Assembly (NCBI GenBank): GCA_029783825.1
Contig: JAREIK010001468.1
Location: 4,324,261-4,388,260, forward strand
DNA from: Sapria himalayana
Lineage: Eukaryota; Streptophyta; Magnoliopsida; Malpighiales; Rafflesiaceae
DNA length: 64,000 nt
Reading direction: 5' to 3'
Positions 49,001-55,123 of this stretch are shown one piece after another. The notes under the pieces were generated by a model, which had not been told where the DNA came from, did no database searches, and saw nothing but the letters and a program-made list of their open reading frames with translations. Each line of letters begins with the position of its first letter. Position 1 is the first letter of the stretch. A program made the translations under genes and the position numbers.

Positions 49001-49686
49001 TTAATAGGACAACATTTTTGGGCTTTAAAGATTCTTGCAAGGACAAAAATATGTTTCATCAGCCACAAGAATATTTATGAGTCTTAGGCAATTCAACAAC
49101 ATTGTGTTTTGTTGAAATTCATGCTGAGAGGTTTTCCTTTCTTTTTTTTTTCTTTCAATGCTTTACTTTGTTAGTTTGATTGTTGAGCATTTCTAATTTG
49201 TTTTATGATTGTACACCTAGGGCCATAAAAGTTATGTTCCTAACATGATCAGTGGAGCCTCTCAGGCTGATGTTGGTTTACTGGTAAATATTAACTCTTT
49301 TCTGTTTCCTTTTTAACATGATTGGAAATTTTCTGGTTTCTTTTGTTATTCATCTTTTCTTTTATTAGGTAATTTCTGCTAGACGGGGAGAATTTGAAAC
49401 AGGATATGAAAGAGGTGGACAGACACGCGAGCATGTTCAGCTTGCAAAAACATTGGGTGTATCCAAATTGCTTGTTGTTGTAAATAAAATGGACGAGCCA
49501 ACTGTTAACTGGTCCAAAGAAAGGTGCTTTTCCTGGTTATGTGGGGATATTTGTTTTGCTTTTGTGTTCTTGGCTTGGATTCTGCGCATATATTTGTATA
49601 TTTAAAGTTTTTTCATTCCAGATACGATGAGATCGAATCAAAGATAGTGCCTTTCTTGAAATCTTCTGGCTATAATCTCAAAAAAG
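8517..49686 (+). CDS. eRF3: eRF3 gene (GTP-binding subunit of translation release factor), 5' part, 9 exons
   Basis: eRF3 is the cytosolic GTPase that binds eRF1 and drives peptide release at stop codons. Exons 8517-8565, 8686-8781, 8908-9006, 17070-17181, 34204-34249, 34359-34430, 49221-49283, 49369-49523 and 49622-49686 join to 757 nt without a stop, all with GT...AG introns. Residues 1-75 form the variable N-terminal region. The G domain shows GHVDAGKST (79-87), the GKTVEVG G2 region (135-141), [13 protein letters not shown] (156-168) and NKMD (218-221). [17 protein letters not shown] spacing and ILDAPGHKSY separate it from HBS1 and eEF1A. Translation continues beyond the window, since about half of the family's usual C-terminal sequence is missing. 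Introns 3, 4, 6 and 9 are giant; the other five are 85-126 bp. It looks functional. Confidence 0.93.
8686..8781 (+). CDS. eRF3: eRF3 exon 2
   Basis: The exon encodes the acidic, low-conservation N-terminal segment, residues 17-48 ([12 protein letters not shown], then [13 protein letters not shown]), typical of the short N-terminal region of plant eRF3. The acceptor is TTTTCAG|GTCATG and the donor ATGG|GTACTA, phase 1 on both sides. Intron 2 is 8782-8907 (126 bp). I see no poly(A)-binding-protein PAM2 motif. Confidence 0.82.
8908..9006 (+). CDS. eRF3: eRF3 exon 3, ends inside the P-loop
   Basis: The exon encodes residues 49-81, ending [13 protein letters not shown], the first beta strand and first half of the G1 motif. 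The acceptor is AATGGAAG|ATGAGG and the donor GTTG|GTATGC, phase 1. Intron 3 (9007-17069, 8.1 kb) therefore cuts the P-loop, splitting the Asp codon of GHVDAGKS. Use of the ATG at 8901 as a start is rejected because it lies in the intron 2 acceptor. Confidence 0.9.
9444..9680. mobile_element. Small non-autonomous hAT-like element
   Basis: A perfect 10-bp inverted repeat, GTGGCAAATG (9449-9458) and CATTTGCCAC (9666-9675), bounds about 235 bp with internal GACTTGGGTCA and TTTTGACCC words. The GGTGGCAAA(T/C)G(A/G)GCC end is typical of plant hAT termini. The exact outer ends and a target duplication could not be fixed. Confidence 0.5.
9681..10560. other. Intronic DNA without a recognisable gene
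   Basis: AT-rich intron 3 sequence. The block 10437-10550, with GTGGGATTAATCTAGGTGCATGCC and ACCCGGATTAATGAGG, has the look of a SINE or MITE end found in monocot genomes, but I cannot name the family. Confidence 0.35.
10560..13110 (+). mobile_element. Ty1/copia element, LTR + primer site + gag, pol deleted
   Basis: Downstream of LTR-like DNA ending TCTACA (about 11483) comes TGGTATCATAACG (from 11486), a diverged copia primer-binding site (canonical TGGTATCAGAGC). A gag remnant follows: TNAEPSKI near 11658, then [23 protein letters not shown] and [14 protein letters not shown] (11840-12005), matching the copia gag LW..L...Y...S..NK..L...L pattern, and FEDNAAI (near 12075). At 13092-13101 GAGGGGGCA resembles a polypurine tract followed by TGTTATAG, a likely 3' LTR start. 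The 420 bp between gag and this tail is far too short for pol, so the element is internally deleted. The 10858-11110 segment repeats GAAGT(T/C)GTAAT-like words. Confidence 0.65.
13556..13985. repeat. Direct duplication around an AT microsatellite
   Basis: The segment starting near 13556 (with TTAAAGAAAGTAATAAGAA) recurs near 13842, followed in each by a TTAAGTT(T)AGATTTTTTATTTTT block. The first copy carries a long (AT)n run at 13622-13668. It probably derives from LTR sequence. Confidence 0.5.
14390..16300 (-). mobile_element. Decayed Ty1/copia remnant
   Basis: On the minus strand, around 14580-14760, weak equivalents of LYCDNQSAI...NPVFHERTKHIE (seen as [13 protein letters not shown] and KSE, NTLR across stops) mark a copia RNase H end. 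To the left, CTTTCTCAGGTTAGAGTGCATAAAGATCC (14430-14458) matches the post-pol spacer in the other minus-strand copies at 18060, 45010, 50830, 51790 and 52500. The rest is AT-rich and saturated with stops. Confidence 0.5.
17070..17181 (+). CDS. eRF3: eRF3 exon 4 (P-loop end and switch region start)
   Basis: The exon encodes residues 82-118: [16 protein letters not shown], then [21 protein letters not shown], the P-loop and following helix specific to eRF3. The acceptor is GATTGCAG|ATGCTG and the donor AGCTG|GTAGGA, phase 2. The Trp codon is completed by exon 5. Intron 4 (17182-34203) is 17.0 kb, the longest complete intron in the window. Confidence 0.93.
17625..17790. repeat. SINE-like repeat related to 8055-8243
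   Basis: It shares AGGTGG(G/A)A(C/A)CC at the start, ACCACCCGG(A/G)CCT, a GTAGAGGGTAGCTGTTG block and GATTCAAACTC (complement of a box B) with the copy at 8055-8243. It lies in the first kilobase of eRF3 intron 4 and is more decayed than the first copy. Confidence 0.45.
18040..18560 (-). mobile_element. Copia end fragment
   Basis: CAACCTTTCTCCTATTAGTGTG at 18068-18089 and CAGAACACCAAACTTGG (18097-18113) match the spacer beyond the pol end of the other minus-strand copia remnants. A decayed RNase H-like region follows to about 18560. It adjoins a gypsy element on its right. Confidence 0.45.
18600..22600 (-). mobile_element. Ty3/gypsy retrotransposon, decayed but ordered
   Basis: Read on the minus strand from right to left the domains are in order. 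Gag (about 22540-22290): [20 protein letters not shown] and [11 protein letters not shown] protease-like FDALG block (about 21840). Reverse transcriptase (21640-21050): [29 protein letters not shown], then [14 protein letters not shown], the YLDD box changed to YLED. Integrase-type DNA is expected at 19100-20900 but is too decayed to delimit. The 18600-18950 stretch may be its 3' LTR. This order and the ELRKQLKEL helix identify a Ty3/gypsy element. Many stops make it inactive. The 90-codon plus-strand frame at 19884 is antisense to it and not a gene. Confidence 0.72.
21398..21637 (-). pseudogene. Gypsy reverse transcriptase N-terminal fragment
   Basis: A 79-codon open stretch. [10 protein letters not shown] corresponds to the R(D/E)IEH.IDL motif ahead of gypsy reverse transcriptase. 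[20 protein letters not shown] corresponds to the helix [15 protein letters not shown], and [11 protein letters not shown] to PSKSPYGAPVLFV. Translation continues after stops as [14 protein letters not shown] (SIDYRALNKLTIK in the family). It is an inactive relic inside eRF3 intron 4. Confidence 0.75.
22728..25820 (-). mobile_element. hAT transposon copy 2, interrupted by a MITE
   Basis: Left end near TCTCTAAACATGGTGGCC, followed by a GC-rich arm (22728-23010). The block 23470-23650 (ATCAACATCTAAGTATCTAG, then a region parallel to CTAACTGAATGAAAAA) is collinear with 380-540 of hAT copy 1. The transposase is on the minus strand and wrecked. The right part (25500-25820) still shows the ATTTTTTTGATACATTGATTGACATG block seen at 1770-1795. 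It is interrupted by the element at 24109-24794. Confidence 0.65.
24101..24802. mobile_element. Non-autonomous hAT-type MITE with perfect 8-bp target duplication
   Basis: The element spans 24109-24794 (686 bp). It starts TAGGGGTGATAAT and ends ATTAGCACCCCTA, so the termini share TAGGGGTG followed by TAAT. It is flanked by ATTCTAAC at 24101-24108 and again at 24795-24802, a perfect 8-bp direct repeat as hAT transposases make. Subterminal arrays of TCGAG, GAGCTCGA and GAGTCGAGCTT words occupy 24125-24300 and 24630-24775, and the AT-rich middle has no coding capacity. An internal CATCCCTA (near 24322) mimics the right end, hinting at a shorter nested copy. Confidence 0.88.
25821..28975 (-). mobile_element. 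hAT transposon copy 3, decayed
   Basis: The left terminus near 25821 (AAATGTGTTAAACAAGTTGTG) parallels GAGATGCCAAACGGGCTGTG at 57703. The minus-strand frames 26682-26903 and 26881-27108 ([36 protein letters not shown]) match the transposase segment at 429-869. The right GC-rich arm is at 28730-28975, with CGTGCATGATC and TTGCACGACACG. Many stops. A head-to-tail neighbour of hAT copy 2, in the same orientation. Confidence 0.68.
28976..29880. other. AT-rich intronic DNA, nothing recognised
   Basis: Neither strand holds a frame with family resemblance. The sequence is low-complexity A/T with short homopolymers. Confidence 0.5.
29880..31865 (+). mobile_element. hAT transposon copy 4, opposite orientation
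   Basis: Near 30105-30180 the plus strand encodes [19 protein letters not shown], the second half of a BED zinc finger (H...H....C) with its basic tail. Downstream 30440-30600 (with ATATGGACTAGTTGTGATG) is the reverse complement of the 1440-1510 part of copy 1, and the coding direction continues to about 31850. Unlike the other copies it reads on +, and it abuts the left end of hAT copy 5 at 31873. Confidence 0.62.
31873..32890 (-). mobile_element. hAT transposon copy 5, truncated
   Basis: The left end TAGAGCTGTCAAACAGGG is a clear member of the family terminus (TAGAGATGCCAAACGGGC at 57701). Its GC-rich arm 31890-32050 carries GGGCCGGGCGGCCC and CCCGGCACGACACGG. The interior jumps directly to transposase pieces matching 700-870 (about 32100-32260) and to the block TATTTTTTGGTGTAC (32643-32657) matching 1768-1782, so a large part is deleted. 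The right end is not recognisable beyond about 32890. Confidence 0.65.
33560..33591. repeat. Perfect CA/GT palindrome
   Basis: An (AC)n run from 33556 meets a (GT)n run at 33575/33576, giving 16-bp perfectly complementary arms with no spacer (33560-33591). Such a sequence can extrude as a cruciform. It lies in the last kilobase of eRF3 intron 4. Confidence 0.9.
33765..33950 (+). repeat. Au-like SINE
   Basis: Reading on +, GGTGCAATGACTAGTG and GTCTCGGGTTCGAGACTTA provide the tRNA-like head with a good box B (GGTTCGAGAC). The tail GTGAGAGCC, then TGTATACTGGGTATGATCTTTT, resembles the Au-SINE end (CACTGGGTACGCCCTTTT). It has no coding capacity. It is the best preserved SINE here and sits about 250 bp upstream of exon 5. 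Confidence 0.65.
34204..34249 (+). CDS. eRF3: eRF3 exon 5 (switch I)
   Basis: It completes Trp119 and encodes [15 protein letters not shown], the eRF3 signature before the G2 Thr. The acceptor is TTCAG|GTATATGG and the donor AAG|GTTCTG, phase 0. Intron 5 (34250-34358) is only 109 bp. Confidence 0.93.
34359..34430 (+). CDS. eRF3: eRF3 exon 6 (G2 to start of G3)
   Basis: The exon encodes [20 protein letters not shown] and LDAP, residues 135-158, which includes the switch I Thr (137) and the Asp of the G3 motif. The acceptor is TTGTTAG|GGTAAA and the donor CCA|GTGAGT, phase 0. The following 14.8-kb intron 6 (34431-49220) splits the G3 motif DAP/GHK. Confidence 0.93.
35211..35482. repeat. 24-bp minisatellite in a TA tract
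   Basis: A (TA)n tract is punctuated by CGATACA. The CGATACA copies start at 35227, 35259, 35291, 35315, 35339, 35363, 35387 and 35441: two spacings of 32, four of 24 and one of 54. It is flanked by GT runs on both sides (35202-35210 and 35466-35481). Six overlapping open frames of tyrosine/isoleucine repeats cross it. They are by-products of the repeat and not genes. Confidence 0.92.
36190..36660 (+). mobile_element. Copia LTR end, decayed primer site and leader
   Basis: The stretch 36281-36420 (ATGGGAGTATCTAACCTGTGTG, then TATATAAGAGTATTTTATAT) aligns with 62688-62816 (ATGGGAGCACCCAACTTGTGTG, then TTATATAAAAGTTTTCATG). It ends in TTGTATTAGAGCA (36408-36420), a decayed form of the primer site TGGTATCAGAGCA at 62805. 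The downstream leader is GC-richer, with TGCATGCATGG words, but no gag follows. It is a truncated member of the same LTR family as the element at the right edge. Confidence 0.65.
37150..40878. mobile_element. Outer hAT-like element interrupted by hAT copy 6
   Basis: The left end TAGGCATGGCAACATCG, with a GC-rich arm to 37565 (GGGCAAGGCTGGGGTG; CCCCACCCTACCCC), pairs with the right arm 40799-40878 (GGTGGGTCGGGGTCGTGG) ending AATTTTCATCCTA. TAGG-ATGGCAA ends with GGGGCGGG-type arms are common in another plant hAT family. The flanks TATTCAAC (37142-37149) and GTTTCAAC (40880-40887) agree at 6 of 8 bases if the right end is shifted by one. The ORF-like stretches in the left arm are GC-rich repeat and not genes. 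Confidence 0.45.
37566..40798 (-). mobile_element. hAT transposon copy 6, nested
   Basis: The left end TAGAGGTGTCAAATAGG and the right end GTTGATACCTA (to 40798) are both family termini, and GC-rich arms lie at 37580-37800 and 40550-40798. The minus-strand stretch 39275-39481 ([36 protein letters not shown]) matches the RNase H-like core at 59421-59678. The sequences next to the ends (AACTTTGT and CGCCCCAT) do not form a target duplication, so one boundary may be off or the flank was altered after insertion. Confidence 0.68.
41528..44350 (+). mobile_element. Ty1/copia pol, decayed, plus strand
   Basis: Domains are in order. GAG-pre-integrase: [20 protein letters not shown] (41752-41811). Integrase core: SFDLIYSDI (41838-41864), [13 protein letters not shown] (41902-41940), CDN (42047-42055) and NKVVEKK (42099-42119, for TPQQNGVAERKN). 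RNase [18 protein letters not shown] (44157-44207). Reverse transcriptase DNA lies between but is too broken to delimit. Numerous stops show an old insertion in eRF3 intron 6. The 96-codon frame at 41528 is the tail of the gag-pol junction region. Confidence 0.75.
42813..42867. repeat. GA-rich microsatellite
   Basis: Imperfect (GA)n with GGGAGAGGGGGAGAGAGAGG interruptions, inside the plus-strand copia relic. The open frame antisense to it, ending in a Leu/Ser repeat, is an artefact. Confidence 0.85.
44940..48960 (-). mobile_element. Ty1/copia remnant with duplicated integrase region
   Basis: The left edge has the post-pol spacer (CTTTAAGTTGGTGTATACAGG, 45015-45035) seen in the other minus-strand copies. 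Integrase appears twice on the minus strand. At about 47150-46940: IDDYS, FNYFKK, then [22 protein letters not shown]. At about 48670-48475: [15 protein letters not shown], then [15 protein letters not shown]. The copies are about 1.52 kb apart, so part of the element is duplicated in tandem. Both carry stops. Confidence 0.68.
49221..49283 (+). CDS. eRF3: eRF3 exon 7 (end of G3)
   Basis: The exon encodes [21 protein letters not shown], residues 159-179, the second half of the DAPGHK G3 motif and switch II. The KSY after GH is typical of eRF3 (eEF1A and HBS1 have KDF). The acceptor is CACCTAG|GGCCAT and the donor CTG|GTAAAT, phase 0. Intron 7 (49284-49368) is 85 bp. Confidence 0.94.
49369..49523 (+). 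CDS. eRF3: eRF3 exon 8 (G4 motif)
   Basis: The exon encodes residues 180-230: [20 protein letters not shown], then [20 protein letters not shown] and [15 protein letters not shown] (218-221) is the guanine-specificity motif. The acceptor is TTATTAG|GTAATT and the donor AAAG|GTGCTT, phase 2, splitting an Arg codon. Intron 8 (49524-49621) is 98 bp. No stop or frame break. Confidence 0.95.
49622..49686 (+). CDS. eRF3: eRF3 exon 9, last exon found in window
   Basis: The exon encodes [20 protein letters not shown] plus K and one base, residues 231-252. The acceptor is CATTCCAG|ATACGA and the donor AAAAAG|GTTCTA, phase 1. The next conserved block in the family (DVVFLPISGL, then the beta-barrel domains) was not found in any frame to 64000. 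Intron 9 is therefore at least 14.3 kb. Confidence 0.93.
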
Positions 49687-50270
49687 GTTCTATATTCTGA
49701 AAGTTATTATGTGAATCACAAGAAAAGTTGGTCCTGATAAAATTTCTTGATATGTTTCGATCACTTTGTCTTTCCTTTGATTTTTAGCTTAAGTATTGTT
49801 AGCGCCACCATGTGATCTATTTATATAATTTGCTTGTAAAACAATTATTGTTTCATATATGTCAGATTGCATGGACACACACACATACACACACACACAA
49901 TAGAAACTCTCAAAATTAATTGAGCTGGAACCCAAATGAGGGTTTTAATTTAGGTAAGTTTTAAAATACGACAGATTAGTATACTTGTGAAGTTCAATTT
50001 TGGAACACTCACCATTTAATTTAGAGAAGCTTTTAAAGTTGATCATTTTTAATTTAGACAAGTTATATGAAACTAAATTAGATGTGAAGCTTACAATTTC
50101 AGATCCCTTGATTGATGAGTGTTTCATTGACTGAACTGCACACATGGAAAAATCCATTCATAAATGATATTGCAGAGGTCGAGGTTTGTTTATATGATGA
50201 ACATTGGCAGTTGGAGGGGAGACGTGTAGGATTCATGACATTAACAGAACATAATATGAATTCTAGGATG
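49687..50270. other. Start of eRF3 intron 9, no gene recognised
   Basis: AT-rich intron DNA with a CA microsatellite near 49874-49899. The 82-codon frame 50112-50360 has no family resemblance and crosses into the duplicated region, so I do not call it a gene. Confidence 0.5.
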
Positions 50271-50272
50271 GT

Positions 50273-52150
50273 CTTTGAGCATGTGCTTCATGTTATGAAA
50301 TCTCTCTTTTTGGATATACTGGTTTCTGTGGAATGCACCCTAAACATTTACTTCATGTAATTTGTTGCCTCTAGTCACATGTGCCACATGCCGGTAGCTG
50401 GTCATCATTATTTTACTTCTCAATGCAAAGGCTTTGTTTGTTTTGTAGAACTCTCATCTACATTTTTTTGCTTTTGGTGTAGTTTTGCTATGGAAGCAAT
50501 ATGAATTCAATTTCCAAGATGAATGCTTAAATTGGGTTTCCTTGTCACTGTAGATACTCATCCAAATTAGCTCAATAATCACCTTAAAATTTTGACATCA
50601 TTTAGCAATAAATTGTTTGTGAATACATACAAGTCGATTGATTTATTATTTTGAAATGACATTATTTCAAAATATAGAAATAAAAATGTAATAAATTCAT
50701 ATTGATCAAATTGTATACAAGTTAGACCTTATATAATGGGTTTGTTGAATTGGGCATCTCAAAAGTTTAGTGTTTTCATCCATAATATAGAAATAAAAAA
50801 TAAATACAATAAAAAAAATAAATTGCAACAGGCACTTTCAAATTGGTACATAGATGTCTAGAACATTAAGTTTCCAGAAAATAAAGCTATGATATGATCT
50901 TTTCAAGGTATTTCGGAAAATGTCTGTTAGCTGCTTAATTTTCTAAATATATGTTGTATTAATGATTACTTGAGAAAACACATACACAAAGTCTGTATTT
51001 TGTCCAATCATGAAATACTAAATTAGAAGTTATATGTGTTACTATTTGACTAGAATAGTAATAAGTAGTGAGAGAAAAAAGCTGATACGTGATTTTTGTA
51101 AGCTAGTATTAGATTCAAAATATCTTGTAAATAACCATCTTCATTTCTCATATTTTATTTTTATATTAAATCTTAAAATAATTATGACATTTATTTTTTT
51201 AGGCAATATCATCTTTAAGAAAAATAAAAAAAATGTGTTTTTGAGCTTGTGTTACATGCTATAAAGTCTCTGTTTTTGGATGTACTAGTTTCATTTAGAA
51301 TACACCCTAAAAACTTTATGTAATTGGTCGTATTTAGTTTGCATGTGCCACATGCTTATGGTTGGTCATCATTGATTTACTTTCTAATGATTTGGTTCGT
51401 TTTGAAGAATTCTCATTGATATTTTTTGCTTTTGGTGTAATTTTGCTATGGAAGCAATTTTAGTTCAATTTCCAAGATGAATACCCAAATTGTTCATACA
51501 TGTCACTGTAAATACCCATACAAATTAGCTCAATAATCACTGTAAATTTTGAGATCATTTGGCTATAATTTATTTGCTCATGCAAAATGGTGTGATTGAT
51601 TCATTATTTTGAAATGATATTTTTTCAACCAAATTTTTTTTATTTGTGTGGAAATGCAAATTAAAAAATTAACATAATAAACTCATACTGATCAAATTGT
51701 ATACAAGATTACCCTTATATAAGAGGTTAATTTTTTACAAGTTGGATATTCCCATTCATAATGCATATATAATAAATCACAATATTCTTTTTTAAGTTGT
51801 TGTGCATAAGTTAAAAATACTAAGTTTGAATGAAATAAAGTTAAGTTATGATTTTTCCAAGATGTTTGAAAAAATGGATGTTAGTTACTTTGTTATTTGG
51901 ATATAAATAATAGTAATAATTATATCTTATATATTCTTCATGAGAAAAAAATAGTTCACATTTATATATTTTGTCCACTTATAAAATATTAGATTAAATA
52001 TTATATATTTTATTGTCTAATTGTCATAATAAGAAATGTAATGGTAGAAGAATGTGGATACATGATTTTTGTAAGTTGATGTCAAATCCATAGTATCTCT
52101 TAAGTAGTTATTGTAATTACTTTAAATTTTGTATTTATACTAGATATCGA
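50273..52150. repeat. Tandem duplication, period about 965 bp
   Basis: Unit 1 starts TTTGAGCATGTGCTTCATG (about 50274) and unit 2 TTTGAGCTTGTGTTACATG (about 51240). Shared blocks in order include GTGCCACATGC, GGTCATCATT, TTGCTATGGAAGCAAT, CAATTTCCAAGATGAAT and CAAATTAGCTCAATAATCAC. Both units then continue into the same copia-like tail (AAAAT..GATGTTAG; ATACATGATTTTTGTAAG). The whole block, host intron plus copia debris, was duplicated together. Confidence 0.8.
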
Positions 52151-52330
52151 TATAATCATATGTTTTATTATTTTATGAGAGAAAAATTTGGTCAATTGGA
52201 GTCTAAAAATCCAGCAAATTGTAAGTTAATGCGATATGTCATTGAAAGAGATTCAAAGTCTTCGAGATTTCTTCAAATATCTCAGTTTGGGAAGTGCTAT
52301 GTTAAAATGAATTTCTTGAGGGAGGAGAAA

Positions 52331-53400
52331 CATTAGAAAAAAAATAATCTTATTAAAAGTGAAAAGCTAATTTTTGAATACACATAATATTATATATATA
52401 TATATATGTGGTTTGAAATAACTCATATATTGGGTGTTTTTAAATAATAAAAAGTGAATAAAAAATTAAAAAAAATAAACTAAAATTCAATATCATTCTT
52501 CAAGTTGGGGCATATATGTTATAAGTCTTCGGCTTAACAAAGAGAATTTTTTTTTTGGTCATTTAAGAGCTTTCATGAAAATATTTATAGTTTGCTCTTT
52601 GATAGATATGTAAATTGTAGTGTTTGAATCATTTTGAATTTTATTTTGAATAAAATAATAATCATTGTCAATGTACTTCGTATGATCTTGGAACACTTGA
52701 CTGTCAATAATATGTTAGGTTGTTTGGTTATCATAATAAAGTAACATCAGTAACTGAATTGGTAAACAAAGATTATCTAGAAAATGTTTGGTTCATTAGA
52801 GCTAAAAGATAATTGATATTATAATTTTGTATTCTATATCTGTGTTGAACATCAATATATGGTGAAAAGCAAAACATTAGAAAAAAGAAAAATAATTCTA
52901 TTAAAAGTGAAAAGCTAATTTTTCAATACACATAATATTATAAATATGGTTTGTGGTAGCTCCCATATTGGTTGTTTTCAAATAATGAAAAGTAAATAAA
53001 AAATAAAAAAAATAATAAACTAAAACTCAATATCATTCTTCAAGTTGGGCATATATGTCATAAGTCTTAAGCTTGAAAAAGGGGAAATTTTTTTTGGTTA
53101 TCTAAGAGCTTTTAATGAAAATATATATAGTGTTCTCATTGATAGATATGTAAATTATAGTGTTTGAATCATTTTGAATTATATTCTGAATAAAATAATA
53201 ATTAATTTCAATATATTTGATATGATTTTGGAACACTTGGCTGATAATAATATGTTAGATTATCTGGTTATCATAATAAAGTACCATCAATATTTGAATT
53301 TGTAAACAAAGCTTATCCAAGAAATATTGGTTTATTTGAGCTAAAAGGTAATTGATGTTATAATTTTATATTTTATATTTGTGCTGAATTTTGAAATAAA
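52331..53400 (-). repeat. Tandem duplication of a copia end, period 544 bp
   Basis: The units start at 52331 and 52875 (ACATTAGAAAAAA). Both contain TTAAAAGTGAAAAGCTAATT, an LTR-like AT block, CAATATCATTCTTCAAGTTG (post-pol spacer) and a decayed RNase H end with GAACACTTG(A/G)CTG. The likely parent is the minus-strand copia family. Confidence 0.75.
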
Positions 53401-55123
53401 TGTTTTTTTATTTTTTTATAATATAAGATGACTTGCAAAAATTGTAAGAAATTATAGTGTAATTTTATGAGCTCAATTAGAATTTAAATATGTATCAATT
53501 TGATTATATTCATGATTTCTAAATGTAATTTCATATCTTGTAGTTATTTCATGTGTCTGAGAATCCTAAATACTGCATGAATATGAATTTATTTAGATAC
53601 ATCTAGAAAATGATTAATTATATTGATAATATATATAATATCAGGCTGAGATACTATTAGCTAGTTTAGTTTTTCTAAGATCATCCTATACATATGGAGT
53701 TATCTAATCAACCAACACGTATAGATAAGTTTATACCTGGATCAAGTGGAGAGTTAACAAGTGCACATTTTGATATATTGAGATCAGATAAAATATTCAA
53801 AATATATTTCATATGAGAAAGAAAAGTCATACATCTTAGATATTCGACCACAATATTAAGAAAATATCTTAAACATCCTAAATTCTTTATCTAAACTAGA
53901 TTTGTAAAAATGATTTCAATTGGAAAAAACCCAATTGATCTTCCTATAAATAAAATCTCATTGACATGTACAATTAGCATCAAATTGTCATCCATTGATT
54001 CATCTTGAAAAAAGAATAAATAGTTTAATACTTATCTAGTATGGCTAAATATAGTAAGCATCAATAAAAATTTATTAAATCATGCTCTAAAAGATTGCTC
54101 TAGGTCATAAATAATGTTTTGCAATCTGCACAGTATACATGTGCTCCCATGAATAATGAATTATGCTGTTTGTGAAATAAATATTTTTTTTAGATTATTA
54201 TGAATGAATATATTTTTAATATCTAATTGATATATAATCTATTTGTATGATGTTGTAATGAAAATAATAATTTGGTGGTGATCATCTTGAGTCGATTTAT
54301 CTTTTCCTAGAATCTTGTTTTCATCATGTATATTTAACTATTGACTTATTTATTAATTTTAAGATGAAATCTCATGTATAATTAGATGTGAATGTATTTA
54401 TTTTTTTTCAAATTAGTATGTTGTCATCTTGGATGATTAAGTATAGAGAAAAACTCACTAAACCATGCCCTAAAAGACTACATGAAACCATAAATGATTG
54501 CTACTATATAATTACAATCAACATAGCATACATATGCTCTCAGGAGTAGTTAATCATGGTTGCTACTATATAATTACTTATTCTTCTTTATCTCAATAAA
54601 AGAATGCATTTCTCAATTGATATATAGTCTACCTACATGTTGGTGCAAATTTATATAAAATTTCTTACTACCAACTTAATTTTGAGGTGTTCTATTTTTT
54701 CTTCGAGTCTCGTATTCATCATATGTGACTATTCATATTTTACTATTGGATTACTTACTAGTTTTATGATGAAATCTTTTGTATGATTAGATCTGAATGC
54801 ACTTATATCTTTCAACATAGCATTTTGTCTTCCCAAATGATTCAATATCTCAGAGAGTTTGGGATCCCATAATTATCAAGTGAGAATAATAAACTAGAAT
54901 GTATGGTATTAAAATAAGAATAAGAAAGTACTTGATTAAAATATTTTCAAGTTAATTACTATTTTATTTAGAGAGAATATGTAAGATTGATTTTTTTTAT
55001 TTACCTTTTTATCTTTGATTGGTTGGTAGATATTTTTAAAAGTTTCTTAGATGATTCCAAACTTTAAGTAAGATGTGTATGTGTGTGTGTGTGTGTGTGT
55101 ACAATTTGCTTATGCTTTGTATT
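53400..55123 (-). mobile_element. Decayed copia pol
   Basis: It continues leftward into the duplicated copia end and shows repeated GATATATAATCTA(T/C)-type blocks and AAATCTTTTGTATGATTAGAT blocks (about 54365 and 54773), suggesting further internal duplication. No motif clear enough to name a domain. A GT microsatellite lies at 55076-55100. Confidence 0.4.

Noticed and set aside
50112..50360. 82-codon plus-strand frame as the next eRF3 exon
   Set aside because: Its sequence does not match the DVVFLPISGL block or any later eRF3 part, and no acceptor gives the right phase.
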